NCBI RefSeq assembly: GCF_041080625.1
Contig: NZ_CP163518.1
Span: forward strand, 5,941,001 to 6,005,000
DNA length: 64,000 bases
Reading direction: 5' to 3'
Source of the DNA: Streptomyces sp. CG1
GTDB lineage: Bacteria; Actinomycetota; Actinomycetes; Streptomycetales; Streptomycetaceae
Shown here: piece by piece, positions 39,195 to 48,356 of the stretch
Layout of the letters: each line of letters begins with the position of its first letter
Position numbering within the stretch: position 1 is the first letter of the stretch
Position numbers and translations under genes: made by a program
Notes under the pieces: generated by a model
The model's database searches: none
What the model was told of the DNA's origin: nothing
What the model saw: only the letters and a program-made list of their open reading frames with translations

Positions 39195-39255
39195 GATAGT
39201 CTCGTCAAGGAGTTTCGGGCACCGCAAGCCGCGGGGACTCGGAGAGGATGGGCCC

Positions 39256-39837
39256 GTGCACGACAGCAACGAACCTCGCCCGCACACCGGCCGCCGCCGT
39301 AACGAGGCGGCGCGCCGGGCGATCCTCGACGCCGCGCTGGAACTGCTCGCCGACGCCGACGGCGCCCCGGTGAGCGTGGAGACCATCGCGCGGGCGGCCG
39401 GGGTCGGAAAACAGACCCTCTACCGCTGGTGGCCCTCGAAGGGCGCGGTGCTGCTGGACGCGCTCACCGACCGGGCTGCCCAGGACGTGCCCGCGCCGGA
39501 CACCGGAAACCTCCGCGAGGACCTGCGGGAATGGGCGGTCGCCACCTTCGAGGCCTCCCAGCGGCGGCCGTCCGCGCCCGCCCTGCGCACCCTCGTCCGG
39601 GAAGCGGCCCGGGACGCGCATCTGGCCGAGCTGATGCGGGTGTTCACGGAGTCCCGGAGGGCCGCCGTACGAGAAGTGCTCGAACGGGGCCGGGAGCGGG
39701 GGGAACTGGCCGCCGACCGGGATCTGGATCTGCTGGTCGACCAGTTCTACGGGTTCTTCTGGTACCGCTTCCTGCTCGGCCACGCTCCGCTCGACGAGGC
39801 CGCCGCCGACCGGCTCACGGACTCGCTCCTCCGGTAG
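39256..39837 (+). CDS. TetR/AcrR-family regulator
   Basis: 193 aa, GTG start with GGAGAGG upstream. HTH: EAARRAILDAALELLADADG, then VSVETIARAAGVGKQTLYRW. The C-terminal domain (FYGFFWYRFLLGHAPLDEAA) is of the TetR_C_11/AefR-like kind. It is divergent from the atypical SDR and probably represses it through the palindrome at 39170. Confidence 0.9.
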   Translation: MHDSNEPRPHTGRRRNEAARRAILDAALELLADADGAPVSVETIARAAGVGKQTLYRWWPSKGAVLLDALTDRAAQDVPAPDTGNLREDLREWAVATFEASQRRPSAPALRTLVREAARDAHLAELMRVFTESRRAAVREVLERGRERGELAADRDLDLLVDQFYGFFWYRFLLGHAPLDEAAADRLTDSLLR

Positions 39838-39841
39838 CGGA

Positions 39842-41197
39842 TCAGGACGCGCCCCCTGACAACGGCAGCATCGGATAGCTGCCCGTGTTGGTCGGGGCGT
39901 GTTCCGGGAGCCACAGCACGGCCACCGCGCCCTCCGAGGGGATCTCGGCGGGGGCGCCGGCGGGGCGTACGTTGCGGAACGTGAGCCGGGCGCCGAGGAC
40001 CCGGGCCTGCCCCGCCGCAATGGTCAGGCCCAGCCCGTGGCCCGTACCGGCGCGGTCCATGCTGCCGGTGCGGAAGCGGCTCGGCCCTTCGGCGAGCAGC
40101 TCCTCCGGGAAGCCGGGACCGTGGTCGCGGACCCGGATCACCCGGCCCTCGACGGTCACCTCGATCGGCGGCCGGCCGTGCCGGGCAGCGTTTGCGAGCA
40201 GGTTGAACATCACCCGCTCCAGGCGGCGCGGGTCGGTCGTGACCTCCGACTCGTGCACCACCCGTACGGCGATCTCCGGGTCCTTGGCCGCGACGCGCCG
40301 GGTGATGAACTCGCCCAGCATGATGTCCTGCAGTTCGGCCCGCTCCGAGGCGCCGTCGAGGCGGGCCACCTCCAGCACGTCCTCGACGAGCGTGCGCATC
40401 GCCTTCGCCCGGTCCAGGACGAGTTCGGTCGGGCGGCCCGGGGGCAGGAGTTCGGCGGCCGTGAGCAGCCCCGTCACCGGGGTGCGCAGTTCGTGCGCGA
40501 TGTCGGCGGTCACCCGCCGCTCGGCCTCCAGCCGCTGCCGCAGCGCGTCCGCCATGGCGTCCACCGCGCGCGCGAGATCGTCGGTCTCGTCCCGTACGAT
40601 CCCGCCGATGGCCTCCCGCACCCGGACGTCGGTCTCGCCCTTGGCGACCTGGTTCGCGGCGGCCGCCGCCTTGCGCAGCCGCTGGGACAGCTGCCCGCCG
40701 ATCAGCACGCCGAGCGCGCTGCCGCCGAACACGACCGCGACGGAGCCGATGACCAGCGCCTGGTCGAGATCCTTCAGCACATCGGTGGAACGGTCCGGCA
40801 TATGGCTGTGCAGGGACAGCACATGCCCGTCCTTGGTCGGCACGGCCGCCCAGATGTCCGGCACTCCGCCGCTGTCGATGACGTCGCTGGCCTTGCGGCC
40901 CTCCTCGGCCTTCTCACGCAGCGCCGCCGGCAGCTCGGGGTCGTCGAGCTTGATGTTGGGGAAGTTGGGCCGCCGGTTCAGTTCGTAGTTGCGCTGTGCG
41001 ATCTGGACACGCTGATTGGCCAGATCACGTGCGTTGTCGAGCATGGAGACCCGGGCCGCGTTGTGCACGACCAGGCTCAGCGAGATCGCTACCAGCCCGG
41101 CCACCAGCGCGATCGCCGCGCTGAGCTTCCATCTGAGCCCGGTGTGCAGGCCCGCGCGCTCCATGCGCCGGACCGGGTACCGAAGAAACCCCCGCAT
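39842..41197 (-). CDS. cseC: CseC, envelope-stress sensor histidine kinase
   Basis: 451 aa from the ATG at 41197. TM1 is about 24-45 and TM2 about 147-168, flanking a roughly 100-residue extracytoplasmic sensor. A HAMP domain follows. The phosphoacceptor box is ADIAHELRTP with His235, and the HATPase has NLLANAARHG and HGLGLTIAAG. In Streptomyces CseC senses cell-wall damage (for example by glycopeptides and lysozyme) and phosphorylates CseB. It is the last gene of the sigE operon, 11 nt after cseB. Confidence 0.93.
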   Translation of the reverse strand: MRGFLRYPVRRMERAGLHTGLRWKLSAAIALVAGLVAISLSLVVHNAARVSMLDNARDLANQRVQIAQRNYELNRRPNFPNIKLDDPELPAALREKAEEGRKASDVIDSGGVPDIWAAVPTKDGHVLSLHSHMPDRSTDVLKDLDQALVIGSVAVVFGGSALGVLIGGQLSQRLRKAAAAANQVAKGETDVRVREAIGGIVRDETDDLARAVDAMADALRQRLEAERRVTADIAHELRTPVTGLLTAAELLPPGRPTELVLDRAKAMRTLVEDVLEVARLDGASERAELQDIMLGEFITRRVAAKDPEIAVRVVHESEVTTDPRRLERVMFNLLANAARHGRPPIEVTVEGRVIRVRDHGPGFPEELLAEGPSRFRTGSMDRAGTGHGLGLTIAAGQARVLGARLTFRNVRPAGAPAEIPSEGAVAVLWLPEHAPTNTGSYPMLPLSGGAS

Positions 41198-41208
41198 TGC
41201 AGCCCCGC

Positions 41209-41913
41209 TCAGGCCTTCAGCTTGTAGCCGAAGCCGCGGACCGTCTCGATCCGGTCCTGGCCGATCTTCTGCCGCAGCCGCTGCACATGCACGTCGACGA
41301 CCCTGGTGTCCCCGCCCCAGCCGTAGTCCCACACGCGCTCCAGCAGCTTGTCGCGGGAGAGTACGGTGCCCGGCGCCGAGGAGAACTCGAGCAGCAGCCG
41401 CATCTCGGTCGGGGTGAGCGCGACCGGCGCTCCGGCCCGGCGCACCTCCATGCCCTCGGTGTCGATCTCCAGGTCCCCGAAGCTGAGGACGCCACCGGTC
41501 ACCGTTTCCTCGACGGTCTCGGTCCGGTCGCTGCCGCCCGCGTGCCCGAAGCGGCGCAGCACGGCCCGGATCCGCGCGACCAGCACGGCCCCGTCGAACG
41601 GCTTGGTCACGTAGTCGTCGGCGCCCGCCTCCAGGCCGAGGACGACGTCGATGGAGTCGGCGCGCGCCGACAGCATGATCACCGGCACGGTCGACTCGTC
41701 CCGGATACGACGGCACAGGCTGACCCCGTCCAGACCGGGAACCATGACATCCAGCAGAGCGATGTCGGGACGGTTGGCCCGGAACGCCTCCAGGCCCGAC
41801 AGACCGTCGGGCATGGCGGTGACCGCGAAGCCGTCCCGCTCCAGGGCGAGCTGGGTGGCTTCACGGATGACGTCGTCGTCCTCGACGAACAGGACGTGGG
41901 TCTGGTCTGCCAT
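41209..41913 (-). CDS. cseB: CseB, OmpR-family response regulator
   Basis: 234 aa. The receiver has EDDD near residue 11, phosphoacceptor Asp55 (IALLDVMVPG) and the Lys loop VTKPFDGAVL. The winged helix is VALTPTEMRLLLEFSSAPGT then VDVHVQRLRQKIG. It activates the sigE promoter when phosphorylated by CseC. OmpR-type regulators bind direct repeats about 11 bp apart; such a triple repeat lies upstream of sigE at 43260-43288. Confidence 0.94.
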   Translation of the reverse strand: MADQTHVLFVEDDDVIREATQLALERDGFAVTAMPDGLSGLEAFRANRPDIALLDVMVPGLDGVSLCRRIRDESTVPVIMLSARADSIDVVLGLEAGADDYVTKPFDGAVLVARIRAVLRRFGHAGGSDRTETVEETVTGGVLSFGDLEIDTEGMEVRRAGAPVALTPTEMRLLLEFSSAPGTVLSRDKLLERVWDYGWGGDTRVVDVHVQRLRQKIGQDRIETVRGFGYKLKA

Positions 41914-41947
41914 CCCGTGCTCTCAGTCCTCGTGGTGTGCGTGGGGG

Positions 41948-42604
41948 TCAGTTGTCCGGCACGGGCGTCGCGCCGTCGCCGGAGCCGACCTTGTTGTAGT
42001 CCGTCTCGTGTATGTCCTTCTGGGCGAACCGGCCCGCCTTCCAGGTGTACGTGGTCACCGTCTCCTTTGACGGGTTCGACACCGGATCGTCCGTGTCGTA
42101 CACCTGCTTGGTCACGGTCAGGTCGGAGCCGTCGATCTCGGCGTAGACCGGCGACTCCTCCGCCTTGAAGACATTCTTGTACGAACCGTCGACGTCCCGG
42201 TACACATACGTGGCGATGCCCACCAAGTCGCCGCAGGTCGATACGTTGACGAGGACGTCGTTGACGGATCCGCCGGTCAGATAACCGTAGGAGACCTGGA
42301 CCGGGTAGTCGTCGGCGCTGCACGGCGCCAGCTCGCGCTTGACCGTCGTGGAGACCTTCGGGTCCTGCTTGATCAGCGAGACGGCGTCCACCCGCCGGAA
42401 GCCGCCGGACGGGCTGGGCGAGGGGGAGGCGACGGCTCCCGCGACCGCCGACGCATGGGCAGGGCCCTCGTCCCGGGCGCCCGTGCCCCCCGTGCCGCAC
42501 GCGGCGACGAAAAGGGCGACGGCGGCGAGCACGGCCCCCACCGCGATCACCGCCTGTGAACTGCCTCGAGCCCGGTCAGGCCCGGCCTCGGTCAGGCCGC
42601 GCAA
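41948..42604 (-). CDS. cseA: CseA, lipoprotein modulating the sigE pathway
   Basis: 218 aa. A hydrophobic signal (about 17-35) ends in a lipobox LFVAAC with Cys36 for lipidation, followed by a Ser/Pro-rich linker and a beta-rich extracytoplasmic domain with two further Cys. In S. coelicolor loss of CseA raises sigE expression, so it dampens CseBC signalling. Its start overlaps the sigE stop by 13 nt; cseB follows after 34 nt. Confidence 0.9.
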   Translation of the reverse strand: MRGLTEAGPDRARGSSQAVIAVGAVLAAVALFVAACGTGGTGARDEGPAHASAVAGAVASPSPSPSGGFRRVDAVSLIKQDPKVSTTVKRELAPCSADDYPVQVSYGYLTGGSVNDVLVNVSTCGDLVGIATYVYRDVDGSYKNVFKAEESPVYAEIDGSDLTVTKQVYDTDDPVSNPSKETVTTYTWKAGRFAQKDIHETDYNKVGSGDGATPVPDN

Positions 42605-43137
42605 CGCTCCCGCTCCTCACGCTCCAGTGCGCGTGCGTCCAGATCGCGGGCCTCCAGCTCCTCACGGAGCCGGGCGAGCGCCCGGTGCAGCGTGCTCTTG
42701 ACCGTACCGGCCGACATACCGAGGGCCGCGGCCGTCTCCTCTGTGGACATCTGCTCCCAGTGTCGCAGCACCACGACACTGCGCTGCTTCGGTGCGAGCA
42801 CCTTCATGACGTCCATCAGCAGAGCCCGGTCGGCGTGCTGCTCGGTGGAGTCGTCCACGGACGCGTCCGGCAGCTGCTCGGTCGGGACCTCCTCCAGCTT
42901 GCGCGCCCGCCACCACTCCGTACGGGTGTTGATCATGACACGGCGCAGATAGGCGTCGGCGAGCCGCTTGTCGGCGATACCCTCCCAGCGGCCGTACGTG
43001 CGCACCAGCGCCGTCTGCAGCAGGTCCTGGGCATCGACGGGGTCCGGCACCAGTCGGCGGGCGCTGCGCAGCAGCGCGTCCTGCCGGGTGCGGACGTACT
43101 CCTCGAATTCGAGCACCTCGCCCTGCGCCATGATCAA
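42592..43137 (-). CDS. sigE: extracytoplasmic-function sigma factor SigE
   Basis: 181 aa (179 if the ATG at 43131 is used). Region 2 is FEEYVRTRQDALLRSARRLV with DAQDLLQTALVRTYGRW, and region 4 is VLAPKQRSVVVLRHWEQMST then AAALGMSAGTVKSTLHRALA. The C-terminal tail is Arg/Glu-rich. It directs transcription of cell-wall genes under envelope stress. No anti-sigma factor is encoded; control is by transcription through CseBC. It is the first gene of the four-gene operon. Confidence 0.95.
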   Translation of the reverse strand: MIMAQGEVLEFEEYVRTRQDALLRSARRLVPDPVDAQDLLQTALVRTYGRWEGIADKRLADAYLRRVMINTRTEWWRARKLEEVPTEQLPDASVDDSTEQHADRALLMDVMKVLAPKQRSVVVLRHWEQMSTEETAAALGMSAGTVKSTLHRALARLREELEARDLDARALEREERERCAA

Positions 43138-43402
43138 CCGCCTCCGTTCCCCGTGTACTCCGGCCCGTGCCTGAAGTTCCGCATCCCCGTGACCGGTGGT
43201 CTGCCGGGCACGGAGAAGAAACTACGGAGTGGTTGTCACGGCGCTGTCCGATCCAGCCTTCGGCTAGCAATCGGCTATCCGTCGGTTGTGTAACGACCGT
43301 GGGAGCGGGGTAAGCAGAGGGGTTGATATGTCCCTTTCTGTGGGCCTTTGTCGGGTAAAGGGTCCCGTAACAGAGCCACCGGGGCTGTGACTTGGCTGTG
43401 CG
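43138..43402 (-). promoter_or_regulatory. sigE: sigE upstream region with candidate promoter
   Basis: 265 nt without a gene. On the minus strand TAGTTT (43219-43224) is a possible -10, with a degenerate -35 (GACAGC, 43243-43248), as expected of an activator-dependent promoter. The triple direct repeat at 43260-43288 lies 11 nt upstream of that -35. No strong sigma-E-type AAC/TC promoter could be identified by eye. Confidence 0.4.
43260..43288. promoter_or_regulatory. triple 11-bp-spaced direct repeat, candidate CseB site
   Basis: TCGGCTA at 43260, TCGGCTA at 43271 and TCGGTTG at 43282 are phased by exactly 11 bp, one helical turn. OmpR-family regulators such as CseB bind this kind of array. 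It lies about 125-150 nt upstream of sigE, the known CseB target. The link is inferred from phasing and position. Confidence 0.55.
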
Positions 43403-44278
43403 TCAGCTCAGAGGCAGTCGATACAGACCGCCCGGCAGCGGCTCCACCAGACCGTCCGTGACAAGGCCGTCGAGCGCGCGGGCGCGCTGCACCGGCTCGT
43501 GCCACACCCGGTCCAGTACCGCCTGCGGCACCGGCGCGTGCGCCTCCCGCAACACCGCCAGCAGCTTGCCGCGCACCTGCCGGTCCGTACCCGCGTACGT
43601 CTGGCCCCGGCGCGGCGGCCCCGCGTGCTCCGGCTTGCCGGCCAGCCGCCAGGCGCACTGCGTGGCGATCGGGCACCGCCCGCACCCCTCGTTCTTCGCC
43701 GTGCACACCAGCGCGCCCAGCTCCATCGAGGCGGCGGCCCAGCGTGCGGCCGTCTTCTCGTCCTCCGGCAGCAGCTCACGGGCCAGGCGCCGCTCGGCGG
43801 CCGTCGTCGCGTTCGGCGGGTACTGCACCCCCGTCACCGCCCGCGCGAAGACCCGGCGCACATTCGTGTCCAGCACCGCATGCCGCTGCCCGTACGCGAA
43901 CGACGCCACCGCGGCCGCCGTGTACTCGCCGATGCCGGGCAGGGCCAGCAACTGCGCGTGATCCGTCGGTACGTCGCCGCCGTGCCGTTCCGTTATGGCT
44001 ACGGCCGCTCCGTGCAGCCTGAGCGCCCGGCGCGGGTAGCCGAGCCGCCCCCAGGCGCGCACCGCCTCGCCCGGTGCCTCCTTCGCGAGGCCGGCGGGGC
44101 GCGGCCAGCGAGCCAGCCACTCCTCATAGACGGGCAGCACCCGGCTGACCGGGGTCTGCTGCAGCATGAACTCGCTGACCATCACACCCCACGGGCCCGC
44201 CTCCGGGCGGCGCCAGGGGAGGTCGCGGGCGTGGGCGTCGAACCAGGCGATCACAGGGGTGTGCAGCGTCTCAGTCAT
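43403..44278 (-). CDS. mutY: A/G-specific adenine DNA glycosylase
   Basis: 291 aa from the ATG at 44278, which has a GGAAGG Shine-Dalgarno. It removes adenine opposite 8-oxoguanine. Family features: WFDAHARDLPWRR, SEFMLQQTPVSRVLPVYEEW (catalytic Glu), HhH LPGIGEYTAAAVASFAYG, the Asp in VLDTNVRRV, and the 4Fe-4S Cys set C-x6-C-x2-C-x5-C (CTAKNEGCGRCPIATQC). It is shorter than E. coli MutY; the C-terminal 8-oxoG-recognition domain is reduced to about 70 residues. It lies upstream of sigE in the same direction. Confidence 0.93.
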   Translation of the reverse strand: MTETLHTPVIAWFDAHARDLPWRRPEAGPWGVMVSEFMLQQTPVSRVLPVYEEWLARWPRPAGLAKEAPGEAVRAWGRLGYPRRALRLHGAAVAITERHGGDVPTDHAQLLALPGIGEYTAAAVASFAYGQRHAVLDTNVRRVFARAVTGVQYPPNATTAAERRLARELLPEDEKTAARWAAASMELGALVCTAKNEGCGRCPIATQCAWRLAGKPEHAGPPRRGQTYAGTDRQVRGKLLAVLREAHAPVPQAVLDRVWHEPVQRARALDGLVTDGLVEPLPGGLYRLPLS

Positions 44279-44458
44279 GGCCTTCCGATCCTCCCACGGC
44301 CGGGCGCCCCTGACGGGTGACGGCGCGGTCACTCAGTGTCGCGTTCTGTGAAGGGCAGCGCCGCTGACGGCAGTTACCGGGATGATGATCCGGAAAAGTT
44401 GCCGCCCGAGCGGCGGGTGACGCAAGCAAGCACGGGGATCTCTCGTAAGGTTTGGGCC

Positions 44459-45256
44459 GTGGGTTCTCTGCGCAATCCGGTCGGGCCGCTTCCCTCCTCC
44501 ATCTACTGGCGAAGGAGGGTCGTACTGCTGTCCGTGGTGGCCCTGTTGGCGCTGCTGATCACCTGGATCGCGACGGCCGGCGGTGGGGGCGGCAAGAAGA
44601 GTACCGAGGCGTCCAACGGCAAGAATCCCGCGCACACGATCACGCCGGGGCCGTCCTCGTCCGGGCCCGCGATCAGTCAACACCCGGGCGGGCGCGACGA
44701 GTCGAGCGGTGGGGACTCCAGTGGGAGCGGTTCCGCCTCCGGCGGTGACAGCGGGTCCTCCGGGTCCGGTGACGGCGGCGGCTCCGGTTCGGGCTCCGGC
44801 GGCGGCAACGTCGGTACGGGCGACACGCTCCCGGCGTCCTCCTCACTCCCCAACTGCACCTCCTCCGCAGTGACGTTGACCCTGCGCAGCCTGCACAACT
44901 CCTACTCGCCGGACCAGACGCCGACCTTCGAGCTCATGGCGAAGAACGGCTCGCCCACCGACTGCAAGGTCGATCTCGGGCCCAAGAGCACGGTGTTGAC
45001 GATCACGCCGGCCGACGGAAGGGCCCCGTTCTGGTCCTCGGCCGACTGCCCCCAGGGACCCGGGAGCCTGGTGTTCCGCGCGCCGGCGGGCCAGAGCATC
45101 ACGTACACGGTGAAGTGGGACCGGAAGCCGAGTGCTCCGCAGTGCGCGACGCCCACTCCCTCCGGGGGCTCGGCGCAGTCCGGTACGTATCTGCTGGAGG
45201 CGAAGGCTCCGGGGTTCGGGAAGGTACGCGCTTCGTTCGTGCTGTCGGCGGACTGA
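44459..45256 (+). CDS. membrane-anchored protein with Ser/Gly linker and extracellular beta domain
   Basis: 265 aa from the GTG at 44459, chosen because TAAGGT lies 7 nt upstream (leaderless). One membrane segment (about 20-43) is followed by a long Gly/Ser-rich linker (about 55-125) and a C-terminal beta domain of about 125 residues with Cys residues (LPNCTSSAVTLTLRSLHNSY, then CPQGPGSLVFRAPAGQSITY) that looks like an Ig-like or DUF4232-like fold. It is probably extracellular and anchored. The function is unknown; mutY is divergent. Confidence 0.75.
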   Translation: MGSLRNPVGPLPSSIYWRRRVVLLSVVALLALLITWIATAGGGGGKKSTEASNGKNPAHTITPGPSSSGPAISQHPGGRDESSGGDSSGSGSASGGDSGSSGSGDGGGSGSGSGGGNVGTGDTLPASSSLPNCTSSAVTLTLRSLHNSYSPDQTPTFELMAKNGSPTDCKVDLGPKSTVLTITPADGRAPFWSSADCPQGPGSLVFRAPAGQSITYTVKWDRKPSAPQCATPTPSGGSAQSGTYLLEAKAPGFGKVRASFVLSAD

Positions 45257-45305
45257 GGATCGGGGCGCCGCGGGTTCGTCGTCGGGTGCGTGTGTCTGGG
45301 GGCGT

Positions 45306-45376
45306 TCGCGCAGTTCCCCGCGCCCCTGGAAGCACGCTGCAGCTTGCCTGCCCAAGGGGCGCGGGGAACTGCGCGA
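45306..45376. terminator. 22-bp perfect inverted repeat between convergent genes
   Basis: Arms 45306-45327 and 45355-45376 (TCGCGCAGTTCCCCGCGCCC... and its exact complement) around a 27-nt loop. It lies between the membrane-protein gene and disA, so it may terminate both. The sequence belongs to the GGGGCGCGGGGAACTGCGCG family of Streptomyces intergenic repeats. Confidence 0.6.
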
Positions 45377-45390
45377 CCAGCCACGATGGA

Positions 45391-45432
45391 CCGCAGCCGC
45401 AAGACCACCACGCCTCCCGAGCTATTGGGCGC
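45391..45432. repeat. dispersed intergenic repeat, second copy
   Basis: Matches 38131-38173 in reverse orientation (CGAGCTATTGGGCG core, then CCGCAGCCGC at the far end). It abuts the 3' end of disA. Confidence 0.6.
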
Positions 45433-45443
45433 CCGGCCAGAAC

Positions 45444-46568
45444 TCAGACGTACCGCTCCAGGATGGACGACTCCGCCAACCGGGACAGCCCCTCCCGCAC
45501 GCTCCTCGCGCGCGCCTCTCCCACACCATCCACGGTCTGCAGATCGTCCACGCTGGCGGCGAGAAGCTTCTGCAGGCCTCCGAAATGCTCCACCAGCCGG
45601 TCGATGATCGCGCCCGGCAGGCGCGGAACCTTCGCCAGCAGCCGGAAGCCCCGCGGGGACACCGCGGAGTCCAGCGTCTCGGGCGACCCGGTATAGCCCA
45701 GCGCACGCGCCACCGTGCCGAGTTCCAGCAGCTCCGCATGGCTCAGCGCGTCCAGCTCGGACAGCGCCTCCTCGACCGTGCGGGACCGCTTCGCCGTCGG
45801 CTCGGGGACGTAGTCCCGGACGACCAGCTCACGGTCGGGCTCGACCCCGGCGATCAACTCCTCCAGCTGGAGTGCGAGAAGGCGTCCGTCGGTGCCCAGT
45901 TCGACCACGTATTCGGCGATTTCGGTGGCGATGCGGCGGACCATCTCCAGTCGCTGTGCGACGGCGGAGACGTCCCGCACCGTCACCAGGTCCTCGATCT
46001 CCAGCGCCGAGAGCGTGCCGGCCACCTCGTCCAGACGCAGCTTGTACCGCTCCAGCGTGGCCAGCGCCTGGTTCGCCCGGGACAGGATCGCCGCCGAGTC
46101 CTCCAGGACGCGGCGCTGACCGTCGACATAGAGGGCGATCAGCCGCATCGACTGCGAGACGGAGACCACGGGGAAGCCGACCTGCTTGCTGACCCGGTCC
46201 GCCGTACGGTGCCGGGTGCCCGTCTCCTCCGTCGGGATCGTCGGGTCCGGCACCAGCTGGACGCCTGCGCGCAGGATCTTCGACAGGTCGGAGGAGAGCA
46301 CGATGCCGCCGTCGAGCTTGCACAGCTCCCTCAGCCGGGTCGCGGTGAACTCGACATCCAGGACAAAACCACCCGTGCACATCACCTCGACCGTCTTGTC
46401 GGAGCCGAGGACGATGAGCCCGCCGGTGTTGCCGCGCAGGACGCGCTCGAGGCCGTCACGCAGGGCCGTACCGGGAGCCACGGCGCTCAGCGAGGCGCGC
46501 ATCAGGCCATCGGAGCCGGCGCTCCCGCCGGACTTTCCGGGAGCTGCTGCCCGGTCGTTGGCTGCCAC
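45444..46568 (-). CDS. disA: DisA, c-di-AMP synthase and DNA-integrity scanning protein
   Basis: 374 aa from the GTG at 46568, preceded by an excellent GGAGGAG. The diadenylate cyclase domain carries the DGA motif ([11 protein letters not shown]) and RHR motif ([11 protein letters not shown]). A helical linker leads to the C-terminal HhH domain ([36 protein letters not shown]) that binds branched DNA. It makes the second messenger c-di-AMP, linked in Streptomyces to ion and osmotic balance. radA lies 80 nt upstream in the same direction, the arrangement seen in Bacillus. Confidence 0.96.
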   Translation of the reverse strand: MAANDRAAAPGKSGGSAGSDGLMRASLSAVAPGTALRDGLERVLRGNTGGLIVLGSDKTVEVMCTGGFVLDVEFTATRLRELCKLDGGIVLSSDLSKILRAGVQLVPDPTIPTEETGTRHRTADRVSKQVGFPVVSVSQSMRLIALYVDGQRRVLEDSAAILSRANQALATLERYKLRLDEVAGTLSALEIEDLVTVRDVSAVAQRLEMVRRIATEIAEYVVELGTDGRLLALQLEELIAGVEPDRELVVRDYVPEPTAKRSRTVEEALSELDALSHAELLELGTVARALGYTGSPETLDSAVSPRGFRLLAKVPRLPGAIIDRLVEHFGGLQKLLAASVDDLQTVDGVGEARARSVREGLSRLAESSILERYV

Positions 46569-46648
46569 TGCACTCCTCCGGTCGCAGGTTCTGACGCGCT
46601 CCCGTACCCGCACTCGGTTCGTACGGACGGGCGAGACCTGGGCAAAGT

Positions 46649-48058
46649 CTACCGGCGCTCCTCCGCCTCCCGTGGGGCCTCTCGGCGACGCGAGCGTGGC
46701 AGCACCCGCAGCGCGTCCCCCATGTCGGCCACTTCCAGGACCTTCATACCGGGCGGCACCTTGCCCGGATCGGTCGGCACGAGCGCGTGGGTGAAGCCCA
46801 GCCGGTGCGCCTCGGTGAGCCTGCGCTGTACACCCGTGACCCGTCTGACCTCGCCCGCGAGGCCCACCTCGCCGATGGCCACCAGATTCTTCGGCAGCGG
46901 GGTGTCACTGGCGGCGGAGGCCAGCGCCAGCGCCACCGCGAGGTCGGCGGCCGGCTCCGACAGCTTCACCCCGCCCACCGTCGCGGAGTAGATGTCCCGT
47001 TTGCCGAGCGCGCTGATCCGGCCGCGCTGCTCCAGCACGGCCAGCATCATCGACACGCGTGAGGTCTCCAGGCCCGAGGTCGTACGCCGCGGGGAGGGGA
47101 TCTGGGAGTCGACGGTCAGCGCCTGCACCTCGGCCACCAGCGGGCGGCGGCCCTCCAGGGTGACGGTCAGGCAGGTGCCGGGGACCGGTTCGTCCCGACG
47201 TGTCAGGAAAAGTCCGCTCGGGTCGGCGAGACCCGTGATGCCCTCGTCGTGCAGCTCGAAGCAGCCGACCTCGTCCGTGGCGCCGTAGCGGTTCTTCACG
47301 CCCCGGACGAGGCGGAGACGCGCATGCCGGTCGCCCTCGAAGTGGAGCACGACATCCACGAGGTGCTCCAGCAGGCGCGGTCCCGCGATCGCGCCGTCCT
47401 TCGTGACATGGCCCACCAGCAGCGTGGACATGCCGCGCTCCTTGGAGGCGCGGATCAGCGCCCCCGCCACCTCCCGCACCTGGGCCATGCCGCCGGGCGC
47501 GCCCTCGATCTCCGGGGAGGCGACCGTCTGCACCGAGTCGAGGATCAGCAGGGACGGCTTCACCTCGTCCAAGTGGCCGAGGACGGCGGACAGGTCGGTC
47601 TCGGCGGCCAGATACAGCTCGTCGTGCAGGGCGCCGATGCGGTCCGCGCGCAGCCGCACCTGGCTCGCGGACTCCTCACCGGTGACATAGAGCGTGCGGT
47701 GCTCCGTGCTCGCGGACTTGGCGGCCACGTCCAGCAGCAGCGTGGACTTTCCGACCCCGGGCTCGCCGGCGAGCAGCACGACCGCGCCGGGCACGAGACC
47801 GCCGCCGAGCACCCGGTCCAGCTCGGCCACGCCGGTCGTGCGGGCGGTGGCCTGCCGGCCGTCGACCTGGCGGATGGGCAGCGCGGAGGTGGTGACCCGG
47901 CCGGGTGCCGTCGTACGGACCGCGGGCGCGCCGTACTCCTCGATCGTGCCCCAGGCCTGGCATTCGGGGCAGCGGCCGAGCCACTTGGCCGTCTGCCAGC
48001 CGCACTCGGTGCAGCGGTAGGACGGGCGGTCCTTGGTGGTCTTGGTACGGGCAGCCAT
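46649..48058 (-). CDS. radA: DNA repair protein RadA
   Basis: 469 aa. An N-terminal C4 zinc finger ([20 protein letters not shown]) precedes the RecA-like ATPase with Walker [10 protein letters not shown] and [10 protein letters not shown]. The RadA-specific motif reads KNRYG where KNRFG is usual, a conservative change. A Lon-protease-like C-terminal domain follows without protease activity. It promotes branch migration in recombination. It forms a pair with disA, whose product RadA is known to modulate in Bacillus. Confidence 0.96.
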   Translation of the reverse strand: MAARTKTTKDRPSYRCTECGWQTAKWLGRCPECQAWGTIEEYGAPAVRTTAPGRVTTSALPIRQVDGRQATARTTGVAELDRVLGGGLVPGAVVLLAGEPGVGKSTLLLDVAAKSASTEHRTLYVTGEESASQVRLRADRIGALHDELYLAAETDLSAVLGHLDEVKPSLLILDSVQTVASPEIEGAPGGMAQVREVAGALIRASKERGMSTLLVGHVTKDGAIAGPRLLEHLVDVVLHFEGDRHARLRLVRGVKNRYGATDEVGCFELHDEGITGLADPSGLFLTRRDEPVPGTCLTVTLEGRRPLVAEVQALTVDSQIPSPRRTTSGLETSRVSMMLAVLEQRGRISALGKRDIYSATVGGVKLSEPAADLAVALALASAASDTPLPKNLVAIGEVGLAGEVRRVTGVQRRLTEAHRLGFTHALVPTDPGKVPPGMKVLEVADMGDALRVLPRSRRREAPREAEERR

Positions 48059-48094
48059 GCGGAAACCGTAGCCCGCGCCACTGACAACCGGTCC

Positions 48095-48141
48095 CCGGGC
48101 CGCCGAAAGGTCTCTCCGGGCCGCCGAAGGTCTCCCCGGGC
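48095..48141. repeat. tandem repeat CCGGGCCGCCGAAAGGTCTC, about 2.3 copies
   Basis: Units 48095-48115 and 48116-48135 differ by one base and one indel, followed by a partial CCGGGC. The function is unknown. Confidence 0.6.
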
Positions 48142-48149
48142 AGTCCGTC

Positions 48150-48219
48150 GGATGAACGGTTCGCCTGTGGGATGAACGGGCCATCCGTGGGATGAACGGG
48201 CCTGGGGCGGGTGAACCGG
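48150..48219. repeat. 20-nt tandem repeat GGATGAACGG..., 3.5 copies
   Basis: GGATGAACGG recurs at 48150, 48170 and 48190 with exact 20-nt period; a fourth degenerate GGTGAACCGG starts at 48210. The second half of each unit is variable (TTCGCCTGTG, GCCATCCGTG, GCCTGGGGCG). It resembles an iterated protein-binding site. Confidence 0.65.
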
Positions 48220-48356
48220 TATCAGCCACGACCCGTCGGGATCGAGCCATGGAACAAAGGGTTCCTGTCCCCTTATGAGGGATCGTTTCACCCGTACGGA
48301 TTAAAAGTGCTCAAGGTTCGAGAAGGCGCACTCCGCGGCCGCCTACGGTCGCACAG

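Larger units (their letters stand above)
48059..48356. other. divergent gap with two tandem-repeat arrays
   Basis: 298 nt with no gene. It contains a 20/21-nt array (48095-48141) and a separate 20-nt array (48150-48219). Beyond them is a locally AT-rich stretch near 48290-48305 (CGGATTAAAAGTGCTCAAGG), presumably the promoter zone for the BACON-fusion gene. Confidence 0.5.

Noticed and set aside
42592..43137. anti-sigma factor for SigE
   Set aside because: I looked for a ZAS or membrane anti-sigma gene next to sigE; the neighbour is the lipoprotein CseA and control is through CseBC.
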